52,694 bases of DNA from an uncultured Prevotella sp. (GCA_934202525.1 CAKPYB010000024.1:1-52694), one strand, 5' to 3'. Shown: positions 25,630 through 36,200, numbered from the stretch's first letter. Program-made: numbers and translations. Notes: generated by a model not told the origin, from the letters alone.

Positions 25630-26573
25630 AGTAATATGCTCTCTGGTACGAGTATGTTGTAAGCCATGATAAGTACCAGCATGATGAGCAGCAGGATGAA
25701 GGTGATGTTGGTAAACTTACCTCGGGTGAATGTGATGAAATGGGCGATAAGCGGTGCTGTGTTCACTATCAGGATGCCGCCCAGCTCCTGTATATGCTGA
25801 GGCTGCAGGATGATGAAGATGATGCTGGCAACCGAGATCATGATAAACGTTTCGTAGATCATGCGGGTTCGTATCTTATCGCCGTAGCTGGTGCGTATGA
25901 AGTGGATGGAACCGATGATGGTGAGCAGAGTAACAAAACTCAGGTTCAGTACCTGATGGTCGGTAACCTGCGAATAATCAAAGAGTTCGCTGTAGTTGAT
26001 GAATTCACAGAAGTGATCAACCAACCCCTGTATGTTGTCGGTATAGAAGAAATAACCGGCTGCAAACCAATAGGGCACGATGAGACCTACCAGGGATGCA
26101 AAGAATGTCTTTACGCTAAACGAGAGGGTAAACACCATCATCATGATCCATAGGATAGGCATGAAATAGCCTATCTGCACGAAAACCATCGATGCCAGAC
26201 CGATGCAGGCAAAGGCGTAGAAAGTCCAGCCTGTAGAGCGTTTATCCTGATAGCAATTCCAGATAATGAGATAAAAGGCGATGAAACACATCGTCACAAT
26301 ACTGCTTTTTAAAGAGAGGTGGGGGAGACCTGCCATCGTCAGTAATGCCAGGAAACTGCAGGATACCATTCGGCTGTAGGTACGCATCAGGGCATTACGG
26401 TTGTTCAGTTCCACCATCAGTAGGGTAGACATGGCTGTGAAAGCAAATTCTACCCAGATATTGGATACTAATAAACCTACTGCAACCCAAACCAGCGTGG
26501 CAAGGGTTGCAGTAATAGGTAAAGAGTAACGGCTAGCCGCTACTTTATTTTGAAAAGTTTTCTTTCTTAACAT
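25626..26573 (-). CDS. Conserved Bacteroidales membrane protein (315 aa)
   Basis: The protein has about eight to ten transmembrane segments and few polar stretches. A short basic N terminus (MLRKKTFQNKVAASR) suggests that end is inside. I recognise no motif that gives a function. It is the first gene of the set with YqaA, ZnuA and ZnuC. It does not resemble the ZnuB permease fold, so it should not be read as the missing transport partner. Confidence 0.7.
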   Translation of the reverse strand: MLRKKTFQNKVAASRYSLPITATLATLVWVAVGLLVSNIWVEFAFTAMSTLLMVELNNRNALMRTYSRMVSCSFLALLTMAGLPHLSLKSSIVTMCFIAFYLIIWNCYQDKRSTGWTFYAFACIGLASMVFVQIGYFMPILWIMMMVFTLSFSVKTFFASLVGLIVPYWFAAGYFFYTDNIQGLVDHFCEFINYSELFDYSQVTDHQVLNLSFVTLLTIIGSIHFIRTSYGDKIRTRMIYETFIMISVASIIFIILQPQHIQELGGILIVNTAPLIAHFITFTRGKFTNITFILLLIMLVLIMAYNILVPESILL

Positions 26574-26580
26574 CTAATTC

Positions 26581-26685
26581 AATGTTGAATGTTGAATGTT
26601 GAATGTTAAGTGTTGAATGTTGAATTAGGCTAGCGCCCTTGAGTCCGTTAGGCAATTCAACATTCAACATTCAACATTCAACATT
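26581..26685. repeat. Palindromic TTGAATG repeat (long hairpin)
   Basis: An arm of repeated AATGTTG units (26581-26624) faces its complement (26654-26685, repeated ATTCAAC) across a 29-bp centre. The stem is over 30 bp with a few mismatches. It fills the gap between purD and the 315-residue membrane-protein gene. It may act as a terminator of purD's neighbour unit or as a dispersed mobile-type repeat. Confidence 0.85.
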
Positions 26686-26690
26686 AAAAA

Positions 26691-27959
26691 CTAAAGGTCC
26701 TGTCCGATATCAGAACGGAAGTACTTGTCGGTGAACTGGATCTTCTGTGCCTCAGCAAAGCTCTTCTTCAGGGCTTCTTCCTTGTCCTTGCCGTAGCTGC
26801 TTACGCAGATGACACGACCACCGTTGGTTACTACCTGACCATCCTTCATGGCTGTACCGGAGTGGAATACTACTGAGCCTTCCACATCGTCGATGCCCTG
26901 GATAGGATAACCCTTCTTGTAAGCCTCAGGATAACCGCCGCTTACGAGCATCACGCAGACTGCTGCACGCTCATCAAACTCGATGCTGCGCTTGTCCAAA
27001 TCGCCTGCTGCTACACCTTCGAAGAGATCCACGATGTCGCTCTTCAGGCGGAGCATCACGCTCTCTGTCTCAGGGTCACCCATACGGCAGTTGTACTCAA
27101 TCACCATTGGCTCGCCTTCAACATTAATCAATCCGAAGAAGATGAAGCCCTTGTAGTCGATGTTTTCCTCAGCAAGTCCTTCTACGGTAGGACGGATGAT
27201 GCGCTCGTCTACCTTCTGCATCCACTCCTTGGTAGCGAAAGGCACAGGGGTAACGCTACCCATACCGCCGGTGTTCAGACCGGTATCGTGCTCGCCGATG
27301 CGCTTGTAATCCTTAGCCTCAGGCAGAATCTTGTAGTTCTTGCCGTCGGTCAATACGAATACAGAGCACTCAATGCCGCTGAGGAATTCCTCGATGACTA
27401 CGCGTGCCGAAGCGTTGCCGAACATACCGCCGAGCATCTCCTTGAACTCCTTCTTAGCCTCTTCCAGGGTAGGGAGGATGAGAACGCCCTTACCGGCGCA
27501 CAAACCATCTGCCTTCAATACATAAGGAGCCTTCAGCGTCTCTAGGAACTTCAAGCCTTCCTCTACGTGCTCGCCGTCGAAAGTCTCATACTGGGCAGTA
27601 GGGATGTTGTGGCGCTTCATGAACTTCTTGGCGAAGTCCTTGCTGCCTTCCAGTACGGCGCCAGCCTTTGATGGACCGATGACAGGGATGTTCTGGGTGC
27701 GAGGATCGTTCTTGAAGTCATCGTAAACACCCTTTACCAATGGGTCTTCAGGACCAACTACCACCATATCAACGCCATTCTCAACTGTGAAGTTCTTGAG
27801 TGCCTCAAAGTCGTCTGCCTTGATATTTACGTTCTCGCCGACATTCTGTGTACCGGCATTACCAGGAGCGATGAAGAGTTTCTCACACTTCTCGCTCTGA
27901 GCGATTTTCCATGCTAAGGCGTGCTCGCGGCCACCGCCTCCTAACAATAAAATTTTCAT
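26691..27959 (-). CDS. purD: Phosphoribosylamine-glycine ligase
   Basis: This 422-residue enzyme has the full family length. It joins glycine to phosphoribosylamine with ATP to give GAR, step 2 of purine synthesis. The start [15 protein letters not shown] is the N-terminal glycine-rich loop. An ATP-grasp domain follows, with VGPEDPLV, the glycine-rich GLNTGGMG and the metal-binding [11 protein letters not shown]. No other purine gene is next to it. It lies between the DPP-IV gene and the metal transport operon and is flanked by hairpin repeats. Confidence 0.97.
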   Translation of the reverse strand: MKILLLGGGGREHALAWKIAQSEKCEKLFIAPGNAGTQNVGENVNIKADDFEALKNFTVENGVDMVVVGPEDPLVKGVYDDFKNDPRTQNIPVIGPSKAGAVLEGSKDFAKKFMKRHNIPTAQYETFDGEHVEEGLKFLETLKAPYVLKADGLCAGKGVLILPTLEEAKKEFKEMLGGMFGNASARVVIEEFLSGIECSVFVLTDGKNYKILPEAKDYKRIGEHDTGLNTGGMGSVTPVPFATKEWMQKVDERIIRPTVEGLAEENIDYKGFIFFGLINVEGEPMVIEYNCRMGDPETESVMLRLKSDIVDLFEGVAAGDLDKRSIEFDERAAVCVMLVSGGYPEAYKKGYPIQGIDDVEGSVVFHSGTAMKDGQVVTNGGRVICVSSYGKDKEEALKKSFAEAQKIQFTDKYFRSDIGQDL

Positions 27960-27993
27960 TTGCTGTAAGTTATTGTTTGTTATTTGATGTAGA

Positions 27994-28025
27994 AGTAAAC
28001 TCCCCTTTTTCGGGGGATGTTTACT
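27994..28025 (-). terminator. Terminator after the DPP-IV gene
   Basis: A stem of AGTAAAC-TCCCC paired with GGGGA-GTTTACT, one bulge, sits 10 bp after the stop codon of the upstream peptidase. It is followed by purD's start on the same strand, so it separates the two units. Confidence 0.65.
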
Positions 28026-28034
28026 CCTAGATAT

Positions 28035-30380
28035 TTACTTGAGATAATCGAAGAAATAATTGCTGATGCGCTCATGCAGATGAGTGCTCTGATGACCTCT
28101 CATGTTGTGAGGCTCGCCAGGATAGACGAAGAAGTCTGGCTGGGTGCCTGCTGCGATGCAAGCCTTCAGGAAGGTGAGGCAGTGCTGTGGCACTACAGTC
28201 ACATCGTTCAGGCCCTGGATAATCTGCAACTTGCCCTTCAGGTTCTTTGCCTGATAGAGCAGAGAGGTCTTCTTGTAACCCTCTGGGTTGGTCTGTGGAG
28301 TGTCCATATAGCGCTCGCCATACATCACCTCGTACCAGTGCCAGTCGATTACCGGACCGCCTGCTACGCCTACCTTGAACACATCAGGGTGGTTGGTCAT
28401 CAGCGAGATGGTCATGAATCCGCCGAAGCTCCAGCCGTGAACGCCAATCTTGTCAGCATCTACGTAAGGAAGCGTCTTCAGATATTCCACACCCTTCATC
28501 TGGTCTTGCATCTCAATCTGTCCGAGCTGGCGGAAGGTAGCCTGCTCGAAAGCCTTGCCACGGTTCTCGCTTCCACGGTTGTCGAGGATGAAGAGCAGAT
28601 AGCCCTTTTCTGCCATGTAGGTTTCCCAACCACGGCTAGAGTAGTTCCAGCGTGCATCTACGTTGTGGGCATGAGGTCCACCATATACATATATAATGGT
28701 AGGATACTTCTTGTTAGGGTCGAAGTTTACCGGCTTCACCATTCTCCAGTAGAGGTCGGTTTCGCCATCGGCAGCCTTGATGGTACCGCAGCTGTACTCA
28801 GGCACATTGTAGCCCTTCCAAGGGTTCTCGGCTGTGAAGTAAGCGGTGCGCTTGCCGTTCTCGGTGTTCACGAGGGCAATCTTGCGAGGCACGGTAGGAG
28901 TAGAGTAGTTGTCGAAGACATACTGTCCGTTCTCGCTCAAAGTGGCACTGTGCCATCCCTTGCCGCAATCATCTACCAGCGTACGCTTGCCGGTCTTTGT
29001 ATCTACGGCAAAGATGTTTCTCTGGATAGGCGATTTCTCGTTGGATGCGATGATGATGCTCTTGCGCTTGCTGTTGAAACCGAGCACTTCCATCACCTCC
29101 CATTTGCCGGAAGTCAACTGCCGGATTGAAAGTGAAGAGTGAAGAGTGGAGAGTGAAGAATTCTCTTGCTTTTTGGATGAAGATTCAGCATTTGAATTCT
29201 TCGTTCTTCGTTCTTCGTTCTTCACTTCACAGATGTAAAGGTGGTTGTAGCCATCCTTGCGAGTCTGCATGATGAAGCTGTTGCTGTCCCAAGGCAGGAA
29301 CTGGATTGGGTGGCAAGGTTCTACATATTTCTCGTCGGTCTCGCGATAGAGTTCGCCTGTCTTCTCGCCGGTTTCTGCGCTGTAGGCAGTCAGGCGGCAG
29401 TCGTTCTGGTCGCGGTTCAGTTCGAACATATAGATGGTCTTGCTGTCCGGACTCCATGCGATGTTGGTGAAGTAGCGGTCGGTTGGATCGCCAGCCTTCA
29501 GATAGATGGTCTTGCCGGTCATGCAGTCGAACACGCCTACGGTTACCTTATGTGATGTCTCGCCAGTCATCGGATACTTGTCTGGTGCAGGAGTAGCAAT
29601 GCAACTCTGTGTTTCAGGATGATTGAAACCGATTTCCGGGATGTCGACCTGCGGATAGTCGGTTACCATACTCTGGTCCATGCGATAGAAGGCGAGCAGT
29701 TCGCCGTTCGGACTCCAGAAGGTTCCCTTGCTGATACCGAACTCATCGCGGTGAACACTCTGTCCATAAACAATTTCGCGGCTTCCGTCCTTTGAGAGCT
29801 GGAAATCGTGAGATTTCTTTTCTTTTGTCAGGGCGTTGCTGGTTACATCGAAGGTACGCACATAGAGGTTGCTGCCCTTCAGATAGGCGAAGGCGTTCTG
29901 CTGGGCGTTAGCCTCCAGGAGGTTCTCGCCGTCAGCAAAATCCATCTCGCTCAGCAGCTTATGCTTCTTGAAGTCTACGGTATAAGTCTTGCTGCCGTTG
30001 CTTACCATCACGATGCTCTTGCCTGCAAAAGGGAAGAGAGCATTGTAGAGGGCTCTTACCTTGATGTCCTTGGTCGGAGCAATCCACTGGTTGATGTCGT
30101 TGATGCCGAAGAGTTTGGTCTCCTTGCCTGTCGTCTTGTTGACGAGATAGCAGGCATCCACATCCTGGCGAACGAGTTCATTGCCCCACCAGGTGCACCA
30201 GCGGTTCTTAGCCACCATGTTACGATAGTTGTTGCCGCCGAAGTTCAGGTCTTCCAGCGTAAAGGTTTTCTCGCCTTTCTGGGCAGGAACCACGCCCTGA
30301 GCCTGTAAGTCGGTTGCATTCATAGCCATCATAATCATAGCAGCAAAAGATAATTTATAAATTGAATTCTTCAGATTCAT
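28035..30380 (-). CDS. Dipeptidyl peptidase IV-like S9 peptidase
   Basis: This 781-residue protein has a signal peptide (1-28), a beta-propeller (about 50-530) and a C-terminal alpha/beta hydrolase domain. The triad is visible: Ser651 in GWSFGG, Asp726 in GLNDV and His758 in EPHNMRG. DPP-IV enzymes cut Xaa-Pro or Xaa-Ala dipeptides from N termini and act in the periplasm. It is oddly interrupted in the propeller: residues about 385-418 (ending SSLSTLHSSLS) are repeat-encoded, whereas the family runs directly from the YNHLYICEV strand to RQLTSGKW. The insertion keeps the frame. Confidence 0.9.
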   Translation of the reverse strand: MNLKNSIYKLSFAAMIMMAMNATDLQAQGVVPAQKGEKTFTLEDLNFGGNNYRNMVAKNRWCTWWGNELVRQDVDACYLVNKTTGKETKLFGINDINQWIAPTKDIKVRALYNALFPFAGKSIVMVSNGSKTYTVDFKKHKLLSEMDFADGENLLEANAQQNAFAYLKGSNLYVRTFDVTSNALTKEKKSHDFQLSKDGSREIVYGQSVHRDEFGISKGTFWSPNGELLAFYRMDQSMVTDYPQVDIPEIGFNHPETQSCIATPAPDKYPMTGETSHKVTVGVFDCMTGKTIYLKAGDPTDRYFTNIAWSPDSKTIYMFELNRDQNDCRLTAYSAETGEKTGELYRETDEKYVEPCHPIQFLPWDSNSFIMQTRKDGYNHLYICEVKNEERRTKNSNAESSSKKQENSSLSTLHSSLSIRQLTSGKWEVMEVLGFNSKRKSIIIASNEKSPIQRNIFAVDTKTGKRTLVDDCGKGWHSATLSENGQYVFDNYSTPTVPRKIALVNTENGKRTAYFTAENPWKGYNVPEYSCGTIKAADGETDLYWRMVKPVNFDPNKKYPTIIYVYGGPHAHNVDARWNYSSRGWETYMAEKGYLLFILDNRGSENRGKAFEQATFRQLGQIEMQDQMKGVEYLKTLPYVDADKIGVHGWSFGGFMTISLMTNHPDVFKVGVAGGPVIDWHWYEVMYGERYMDTPQTNPEGYKKTSLLYQAKNLKGKLQIIQGLNDVTVVPQHCLTFLKACIAAGTQPDFFVYPGEPHNMRGHQSTHLHERISNYFFDYLK
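29127..29226. repeat. In-frame low-complexity repeat inside the DPP-IV gene
   Basis: About 100 bp of GTGAAGAGTGAAGAG-type sequence, then TTCGTTCTTCGTTCTTC, interrupts the propeller. The two arms are near-complements and could form a hairpin. Related DNA lies inside the activase gene at 34510-34600. The length preserves the reading frame. Confidence 0.85.
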
Positions 30381-30391
30381 TATTTTCTTTA

Positions 30392-30564
30392 TTCAAGTTT
30401 CGCAAGTTCAGAAGTTAAAGGAGTTAAAGGAGTTATCGCTCCCTATGGTCGCTGAGGAGTTAAGACAATAGTCTTTTTGGCGTATTTTTTAAGCAGCAAG
30501 ACATACGTCTTAACTCCTTAACTTCCTTAACTCCTTTAACTTCCTGATATGCGAAAGTTCAGTT
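30392..30564. repeat. 173-bp dispersed palindromic element, copy 1
   Basis: The element runs from a TTCAAGTTTCGCAAG end to a GCGAAAGTTCAG end. Inside are arms of AAGTTAAAGGAGTTAA type with complement arms near the other end, and a centre with ATCGCTCCCTA and TTAAGACAATAG. A second copy of the same length lies at 46063-46235 in the opposite orientation. It fills the gap between the methyltransferase stop codon and the DPP-IV start. Confidence 0.85.
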
Positions 30565-30571
30565 CTTTACT

Positions 30572-32155
30572 TTAATCCTCGTCGTCGAAGTCAACGCTGA
30601 AGTTTCTCTTGCCTCCGCGCTTGCCTCCGAAATCACGGCCACCACGCTTGTCGCCCTTAAAGCCACCTCGCTTGTCGCCTTTTTCGAAACGCTTTCCGTC
30701 GCGCTTGCCACCGAAGTCTCTGCCACCCTTGCGGTCGCCCTTGAAACTGCGGCTGCCGCGCTTGTCATCGTCGTCATCATTTCGTCTGCCACCGCCACCG
30801 ATACGTGAACGGCCGCCCTTATGGAACTCAGCACGCTTCTTCTCGAAGTCTTCCAGACGGTGAGTATGGAACTTGAAAGAACGGATATCGTCTTCCTCGT
30901 TTTCAGTCTCCTCGCTTACACGCTTCTTGAATTCACGCTCCTTCTTGAAACGGTGCTTCTGAGCCATCTCGCTCTTCTCGCGCTCAGTCTTCACAATACC
31001 GCCTTCAGAACGGAAGTCCTTCATCTTGCCGTCAAACATCACATACTTGCGGAATTCGCACTCCAAGCTTCCGTTGAATACAGGAATCTTGATAGATGGT
31101 TTCAGACCAATCTGCTCGAAGCACTCCTCGCGGTAGCTCAATACCCAAGCCTCGTTGCCGGCAAAAGCCTTCTTGAAGCGCTCACCTATCATCTTGTAGG
31201 TGTTCAGAAGGTTAGGGGTAGAGATGCGCTCACCGTATGGAGGGTTCATCACGATGATGCTCTTCTCTGCTGGCTGGGTGAAGTCCTTGAAATCAGCCTG
31301 TGAGATGGTGATGTCCTTGGTAAGACCGGCAGCACGAACGTTGAGATTAGCTGTGTTTACAGCCTTCATGTCAACATCGTAACCATAGATATGGTGCTCG
31401 AACTCGCGCTCCTGAGAGTCGTCGTTATAAATCGTATCGAAGAGATCCTGGTCGAAATCGTTCCATTTCTCGAAGGCAAACTCCTTGCGGAATACACCTG
31501 GAGAGATGTTGCGGGCGATGAGAGCAGCTTCGATGGCGATCGTACCTGAACCACACATCGGGTCGATGAAATCGCATTCGCCCTTCCAGCCAGTCATCAG
31601 AATCATACCTGCAGCGAGAACCTCGTTCAGCGGAGCCTCTACCTGCTCCTGGCGGTAGCCACGGCGGTGCAGACTCTCACCACTCGAATCGAGACTCAAG
31701 GTGGCATTGTCTTCTGCAATGTGGATGTTGAGGCGGATATCCGGGTTAGATACGCTGATATTTGGACGTGTACCCTGCTTCTCGCGGAACCAGTCAACAA
31801 TCGCATCCTTTACCTTGTAGGTTACGAAGCGTGAGTTGCGGAACTCCTCTGAGTAGACTACTGAGTCAACAGAGAAAGTCTTCTTCACGTCTAAGATGTC
31901 ATCCCACTTGATCTTCTGAATCTGATCATACACCTCTTCAGCGCTTCTAGCCTTGAAGTGCTTGATAGGCTTTAAGATGCGGATGGCAGTGTGCAACTGG
32001 AAGTTAGCACGATACATCATTTCCTTGTCGCCTGTGAAAGACACCATGCGGCGACCGATCTGTACATTATTGGCACCCAACTGGGTGAGCTCTTCAGCCA
32101 AGACAGGCTCGAGGCCCATGAAGGTCTTGGCAATGAGTTCAAATTCCTGTTCCAT
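30572..32155 (-). CDS. THUMP-domain RNA methyltransferase (RlmL-like)
   Basis: This 527-residue protein has an N-terminal THUMP RNA-binding domain (about 45-160) and a Rossmann-type SAM-dependent methyltransferase domain. The SAM motif DPMCGSGTIAIEA and the catalytic NPPY motif for N-methylation are present. It resembles the RlmL half that methylates 23S rRNA at G2445. The last 90 residues are a low-complexity tail of RGG, KGD and FGG units (RGGRDFGGKRGGKR), probably disordered and RNA-binding. The gene starts 16 bp before the cysE stop codon, a translational overlap. The match is good, but the exact target site is inferred. Confidence 0.88.
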   Translation of the reverse strand: MEQEFELIAKTFMGLEPVLAEELTQLGANNVQIGRRMVSFTGDKEMMYRANFQLHTAIRILKPIKHFKARSAEEVYDQIQKIKWDDILDVKKTFSVDSVVYSEEFRNSRFVTYKVKDAIVDWFREKQGTRPNISVSNPDIRLNIHIAEDNATLSLDSSGESLHRRGYRQEQVEAPLNEVLAAGMILMTGWKGECDFIDPMCGSGTIAIEAALIARNISPGVFRKEFAFEKWNDFDQDLFDTIYNDDSQEREFEHHIYGYDVDMKAVNTANLNVRAAGLTKDITISQADFKDFTQPAEKSIIVMNPPYGERISTPNLLNTYKMIGERFKKAFAGNEAWVLSYREECFEQIGLKPSIKIPVFNGSLECEFRKYVMFDGKMKDFRSEGGIVKTEREKSEMAQKHRFKKEREFKKRVSEETENEEDDIRSFKFHTHRLEDFEKKRAEFHKGGRSRIGGGGRRNDDDDDKRGSRSFKGDRKGGRDFGGKRDGKRFEKGDKRGGFKGDKRGGRDFGGKRGGKRNFSVDFDDED

Positions 32156-33080
32156 TATTGAATTCTATATCTAATAAACTTTGTTTTTCTTTTTTATATT
32201 TCTTTGTTTTTGGTTTCATATCCTTGGTAACCCATACGTTGGCTCCCACCACGCATCCCTCACCGATGGTGATGCGACCGAGGATGGTGGCATTGGCGTA
32301 GACGATGACATCATCTTCGAGGATAGGGTGGCGAGGGATTCCCTTGATAGGGTTGCCGTCCTTATCGAGAGGGAAACTCTTGGCTCCGAGGGTAACACCC
32401 TGGTAGAGCTTCACATTGTCGCCGATGATGCAGGTTGCTCCAATCACCACACCCGTACCGTGGTCGATGGTGAAGTGCTTGCCGATGGTAGCCTCCGGGT
32501 TGATATCAATACCGGTTTCCGAATGCGCCAGTTCGGTCATCATTCTCGGAATGAGCGGCACTCCCAGTTCGTGCAGTACGTGAGCGATTCGGTAGTTGGT
32601 AATCGCCTTGATAACCGGGTAGCAGGAGATGATTTCTCCGTGACTCATAGCAGCCGGGTCGCCCTCGTAGGCAGCCTCTACATCGGTAGCCAGAATCTTG
32701 CGCAGTCTTGGAAATTCCATAATTGCCTTGGCTGCAATCACGCCTGCCTTGGCACGCTGATGCTGCAGTTCTGCCTGGGTTTCCGTTTCGCAGTCGTTGG
32801 CGAAGCAGAGACCGGCGAGGATCTGCTCTGACAGCATCTCATAGAGCTTCTCTACTCTTACTCCAATATGATATTTGATGGTTGAGATATTTACCGAAGA
32901 ATTGCCGAAATATCCCGGAAAGAGGATAGAACGGGACAAACTGATGATTTCTTCGAGCACCTTGCCCGAAGGAAGTGGATTCCCGTCTCGATGCTGATGG
33001 AAGAGACCCTTCAAAGATTCGGCGCTCGAAAGCTCCTCGATGGTCTCTGTCAACTGATGAGTTAATGTATCTTTACTCAT
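32139..33080 (-). CDS. cysE: Serine O-acetyltransferase
   Basis: This 313-residue protein transfers acetyl from acetyl-CoA to serine, the first step of cysteine synthesis. The N-terminal helical domain runs to about residue 160. The left-handed beta-helix of hexapeptide repeats follows (IDINPEATIGKHF, IDHGTGVVIG, then ATILGRITIGEGCVVGAN). HGTGVVIG contains the family's catalytic His, and the matching Asp lies in the DID of the same coil. It is the EpsC-type long form. A strong promoter is 30 bp upstream, and the RNA methyltransferase gene overlaps its end, so they form an operon. Confidence 0.93.
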   Translation of the reverse strand: MSKDTLTHQLTETIEELSSAESLKGLFHQHRDGNPLPSGKVLEEIISLSRSILFPGYFGNSSVNISTIKYHIGVRVEKLYEMLSEQILAGLCFANDCETETQAELQHQRAKAGVIAAKAIMEFPRLRKILATDVEAAYEGDPAAMSHGEIISCYPVIKAITNYRIAHVLHELGVPLIPRMMTELAHSETGIDINPEATIGKHFTIDHGTGVVIGATCIIGDNVKLYQGVTLGAKSFPLDKDGNPIKGIPRHPILEDDVIVYANATILGRITIGEGCVVGANVWVTKDMKPKTKKYKKEKQSLLDIEFNNGTGI

Positions 33081-33109
33081 TTTCTTAATGTCTCAATAAA
33101 ATTTGAGTG

Positions 33110-33140
33110 CAAAGATACGATTATTTTCTTGAATGACAAA
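33110..33140 (-). promoter_or_regulatory. Promoter of the cysE operon
   Basis: On the reverse strand TTTG (33140-33137), 19 bp, then TATCTTTG (33117-33110) is a full match to the Bacteroidetes promoter. The leader would be short (about 25 nt). Confidence 0.8.
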
Positions 33141-33199
33141 GAAATAGCTACGGTTTTTTGTATTTTTTAGAGTGATTTTTTGAGGGATGAAAGACGGAA

Positions 33200-33234
33200 A
33201 GACCCATGTACGGTGTTTTACCGTACATGGGTCT
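33200..33234 (-). terminator. Terminator after the activase gene
   Basis: A perfect 15-bp stem (AGACCCATGTACGGT and complement) with a 5-nt loop lies 9 bp after the stop codon. It separates this gene from the downstream cysE operon. Confidence 0.85.
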
Positions 33235-33242
33235 GGCTTGTC

Positions 33243-36200
33243 TTATTTTGCGATGCTGTCCAGGAAGAGGAGCAGTCGGTTGGTGACGTTTACCTCTGAA
33301 ACACCGGAATCGAAGTCGAGCGATACGAGGTTGAGTGTAGGGAACCGGTCGTGGAGACGTTTCTCGATGCCCTTGGAAATCACGTGGTTAGCGATGCAGC
33401 CGAAAGGCTGGAGCGAGATGATGTTGTTCACGCCATCACGGATGTAACCTACGATGTCGGCAGGCAGGAGCCAGCCTTCGCCAAACTGGGCTGCGAGCGA
33501 AACCAGTCCCTGTACGTCCTTCGCATCATCATAGATATTGGTGAACGGACGGAAGTAGCGGAACTTGCCGGCTGCCTTGTTTACCTGGCGCAATCTTCTG
33601 CCTATCAGCGCCTGATAAGCGCCCTTGATGATGAAATCGGGCACTTTGGTGCAACTCAGCCGCATGTGTTTCTGTATCTCCACGTTCACAAATTCCTGCA
33701 GGAAGAAAGGGGCAAGCAGAGGCGGAACCACCTCAATGCCGTACGAAATGATGTTCTGCTCCAGGAACTGGTGGGCGAAAGGATTGAACTTCAGGAAGAT
33801 TTCGCCTACGATTCCTACCTTCGGCAACGTTCTGTCGAGGGTCATCTGGTTGAATTCTTCGGCTGCCTGTTCCAGGAGTCGGATGAGTCCTTTGGCTGAA
33901 TTCTGGGCGATAGGGCTGTCTATCAGCTGCATGTATTTATCGCGCAACTCTCTGGCAATGCCCGGTTTACGCTCTCTTACGATGCAGGCGTTGTACATCT
34001 CGTTGATTGCATCGCCATAGAAAATGGCGGTAACGATAATCTGACTGTATTTCAGCCAAGGCACATTGAAGCCGTCCTGCTCGTTATAGTCTTGCTTGTC
34101 GTCTGTTGAGCCTGATGCTTCGCCCGTTGAGGCTGTTACACCGAGTGTGAGCAGCGGAATGTCCTGGAATCCATTGGAAATCATCGCACGCTTGATGAGG
34201 CCGGCGTAGTTGGTTGCGCGACACTGGCCGCCCGTCTGACTCATCACTACTGCCGTATTATTCAGGTCGTATCTGCCTGATTTCAAGGCTTTGATGATGT
34301 CGCCGACGATGAGGGTTGCCGGATAACAGACTTCGTTGTTGGCAAACTTCAAGCCGAGTTCGGCGCTCACCTCATCGCTCATCGGAAGTACCTCAACATC
34401 ATAGCCTATCAGTTTCAGGATAGGCGGAATGATAGGGGTGAGGTATTCGGTCATGAAAGGAGCGAGAATCTTGCGATGAATATCCTGCTTGGTGAATACC
34501 TTGGTCTGCTGTAAATGTTGAATGTTGAGTGTTGAATGTTGAATTTCTTCTGCTGTTGAATTTTTCACTCTTCGTTCTTCACTCTTCACTTCCTTTACTC
34601 CCTTCAGGCTTTCTATCAGCGAGCGGACACGGAGTTTCAGGGAGCCGATATTGCTCACGTCATCTATCTTCAGCAGCGTGAACGGCTTGTTGTGGCGCTT
34701 CATGATGTCGCGAATCTCGTCCTGTATAAAACTGTCAGGACCGCAGCCGAAGCTGGTCATCTGGACGAAATGAACCTCATCGCCCTGTTCGGCAGCCCAT
34801 TGTGCTGCCTTCAGAATGCGGTTCATATACGCCCATTGCTTCACGAGATAAGTCTCTGGCTGACAGTTGTATGCTTCGTTGTTGTCCTGGCTGGCTAATG
34901 CTGCCTCATTTCTTTCTGCCGCCAGGTTCTCCAGATTGAAGTCTTTGAAATCTGCAAAGAGATTACCCCGGGCGATGTCTTCGCTGATGACGTTGACTCC
35001 CAGATTGGCAATCATCTCGCTCAGCTTGTGCTGAATCAGCGGGTCAGTATGATAAGGACGGCCCGCCAGCAGAATCGTAAGTCCCTTGTTTGGCTTCTGA
35101 GTCTTGTCTTCGTTCGTTTTCTGAGCCTCTGTTTCTTCATTTTTCAGAATCTCCCAGCCCTGTTTTTTAATCTCAGCTGCATATACTGCCTGAGCATAGA
35201 GGGCCTCTCTCAGCGCTTTATGGGCAGTCTTCTTGCTTACTCCCAGTTGCTTGAGATAATCGGTAATCTGTTTTTCCAGCGCCTTAGGCTGGGCAAAGTT
35301 GATGACGGGCGTATCGATCGGTTTCTTCAGATTGATGACCGACTTGATGACATCGCTGTAGCCCGAAACGACCGGACAATTGAAGCTGTTCAGCGTATTC
35401 TTCGGGTCGTCATTATGTTCATAAACCACGTATGGCATGAGGATGCGGTCTACCTTCGGGTTCTCGTTGAGTTCCTTCAGATGACTGTGAGCCAGTTTGG
35501 CCGGGAAGCAGATATTGTCGCTCATCACCGTATTCAAGGCTCCTTCATACTGGCTGAAAGTGGAATCGGAAGAGAGAAGCACGCCCAATCCGGCAGCACG
35601 GAGCAGCGCATTCCAGAACGGATATTCCTCGTACATGTTGAGGATGCGAGGAATGCCTACTTTGACGTTGTGTTTTACAACGTCAAGTGGGTTAACCGTC
35701 TCTCTGTCAAAGAGTAAACTATATTTGTATTCGTAAATATTTTTGCCTTTTGTCCCGTTTGCTCCCTTGTTGTTGAACACACGCTCACACTTGTTTCCGG
35801 AGTAGAACCTGTTGCCGCCGGCAAAGGTGTAGCGGGAAACATAACAATGGTTTTCGCAGCCTTTGCATTGCAGCTGCTTGGTTTCGTAATGAGCCAGATT
35901 CTGCAGATCATCGATGGATCTTGATGAGGCAGGGTGCTCGTCTTCTGCAGATGTGCGATGATTGTAATCAGCCGCCGCATGAAGGGCGCAGCCGTAGGCG
36001 CCCATCAGTTCAGGCATGTTGCTTCGTGCCACTTCGGTATGGGTGAGCAACTCAAAGGCTCTTACCACCGCATCGTTTCTCATCGTACCTCCCTGTACAA
36101 CGATTTTGCCTCCAAGGTTCTCATTACCATGGAGTTTCAATACCTTATAAAGACAGTTCTTGATGACCGAATAAGAGATTCCGGCAGAAATATCAGCTAC

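Noticed and set aside
25626..26573. ZnuB permease
   Set aside because: The membrane pattern lacks the conserved ZnuB features and the gene is placed first in the operon, so the call was not made.
28017..29129. 370-codon plus-strand frame against DPP-IV
   Set aside because: The minus strand carries the intact catalytic triad; this frame is a shadow.
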